Positions 63,700 to 64,000 of a stretch of DNA of 64,000 bases are shown piece by piece (position 1 is the stretch's first letter; every line of letters begins with the position of its first letter). Below the pieces are notes generated by a model that did not search any database, was not told the DNA's origin, and was given only the letters and a program-made list of their open reading frames with translations. The stretch comes from Caulobacter flavus (GTDB lineage Bacteria; Pseudomonadota; Alphaproteobacteria; Caulobacterales; Caulobacteraceae), in contig NZ_CP026100.1 in NCBI RefSeq assembly GCF_003722335.1, positions 806,001 to 870,000 of the forward strand, given 5' to 3'. A program made the translations under genes and the position numbers.

Positions 63700-63748
63700 T
63701 CCCCCTCTGGGGGAGGTGGCCCGAAGGCCAGGAGAGGGTCGGTTTCAG
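63700..63748. repeat. Right fragment of a palindromic repeat, truncated
   Basis: TCCCCCTCTGGGGGAGG followed by hairpin GGCC-cgaa-GGCC and GAGAGGG. The opposite end of a full repeat is missing. I see no gene from here to 63869. Confidence 0.75.
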
Positions 63749-63869
63749 CCGCCGCGTTCCTGGCCGCGATCGCGCGCCCTTCCCCCCTTTCGAGGGCAGA
63801 CCCGCAAAACCGTCACACATCGCTTTCAAACTCCGCCGCCTGACGATCGGCCGAGCGCGGGGGAGCGAC

Positions 63870-64000
63870 ATGGGCGAGCGGACCTGCGGTTCCTGCGGCC
63901 TGTGCTGCAAGGTGCTGGCCATCGAGGCCCTGGCCAAGCCCGACGGCGTCTGGTGCGGCCATTTCCGCAAGGGCGGCGGCTGCGGCTCGTACGAGACCCG
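63870..64000 (+). CDS. Cysteine-cluster protein (YkgJ-like), 3'-truncated by the window
   Basis: ATG 63870 with GGGGGAG 5 bases upstream. The first 43 residues begin MGERTCGSCGLCCKVLAIE and contain WCGHFRKGGGCGSY, a CxxCxxCC...C...C pattern of the YkgJ/UPF0153-type cysteine-cluster family, thought to bind zinc or an Fe-S cluster. The rest is beyond the window. Confidence 0.75.
   Translation, partial: MGERTCGSCGLCCKVLAIEALAKPDGVWCGHFRKGGGCGSYET

Overview
GC-rich (roughly 70 %), densely packed alphaproteobacterial chromosome, most like Caulobacter or a close member of the Caulobacteraceae. The pointers are the amgK-murU peptidoglycan-recycling pair, AddAB instead of RecBCD, the metX-metW pair, a clustered sucC-sucD-sucA-sucB operon, chemoreceptors (one ending in EWEEF), a large TonB-dependent receptor and many GTGA/ATGA start-stop overlaps. 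I see no prophage, plasmid, CRISPR array, rRNA or tRNA. It is largely core genome, strewn with palindromic intergenic repeats.

Layout. 1-2.6 kb: 3' end of a thiolase whose last codons are part of a 98-bp tandem hairpin repeat, then two small exported proteins. 2.7-12 kb: operon tsaE-amgK-murU-addB-addA, then trxA. 12-20 kb: nitroreductase, mtgA, GNAT acetyltransferase, cupin-like protein, gloB, methyltransferase, a P-II protein, a phospholipase D-like protein and an EEP phosphatase. 19.8-26 kb: metX-metW on the minus strand, and the overlapping plus-strand run SixA-like phosphatase, DUF952, pyrD, TVP38/TMEM64 membrane protein, histidine kinase. 26-33 kb: a secreted protein with four TonB-C-like modules, polA and a transmembrane chemoreceptor. 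33-43 kb: accessory-looking block with an ankyrin protein, a membrane-bound LytTR regulator, DUF2306, DUF2141, a Tat-exported carotenoid-oxygenase-family enzyme, a TetR regulator, a TonB-dependent receptor and an MFS carrier, which could together import and cleave one hydrophobic substrate. 43-48 kb: a 1118-residue GH18-like/NodB deacetylase/GT2 fusion and a soluble PAS-PAS chemoreceptor. 48.7-55.4 kb: sucCDAB with strong hairpins at two of its junctions. 55.5-64 kb: aldo/keto reductase, MmcQ-like protein, NAD(P)-binding protein, heme catalase, ubiA, LprI-like protein, desaturase, a putative ETF-beta lysine methyltransferase, a VOC protein and the start of a cysteine-cluster protein.

The least ordinary content is between and across genes. 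(1) A family of 100-135-bp palindromic repeats has constant outer arms and inner hairpins whose two sides change together, usually closed by a GAA triloop. (2) One copy sits in the addB/addA junction; it would be read as a 54-codon ORF that overlaps both genes, and its removal restores an in-frame addA start. (3) A near-identical 104-bp element lies inside this repeat family at two places, each time between 15-bp direct repeats. (4) The sucD-sucA gap has two mutually exclusive hairpins around a T tract, the layout of an attenuator. Functions come from motif recognition without database searches; the regulatory readings are inference.
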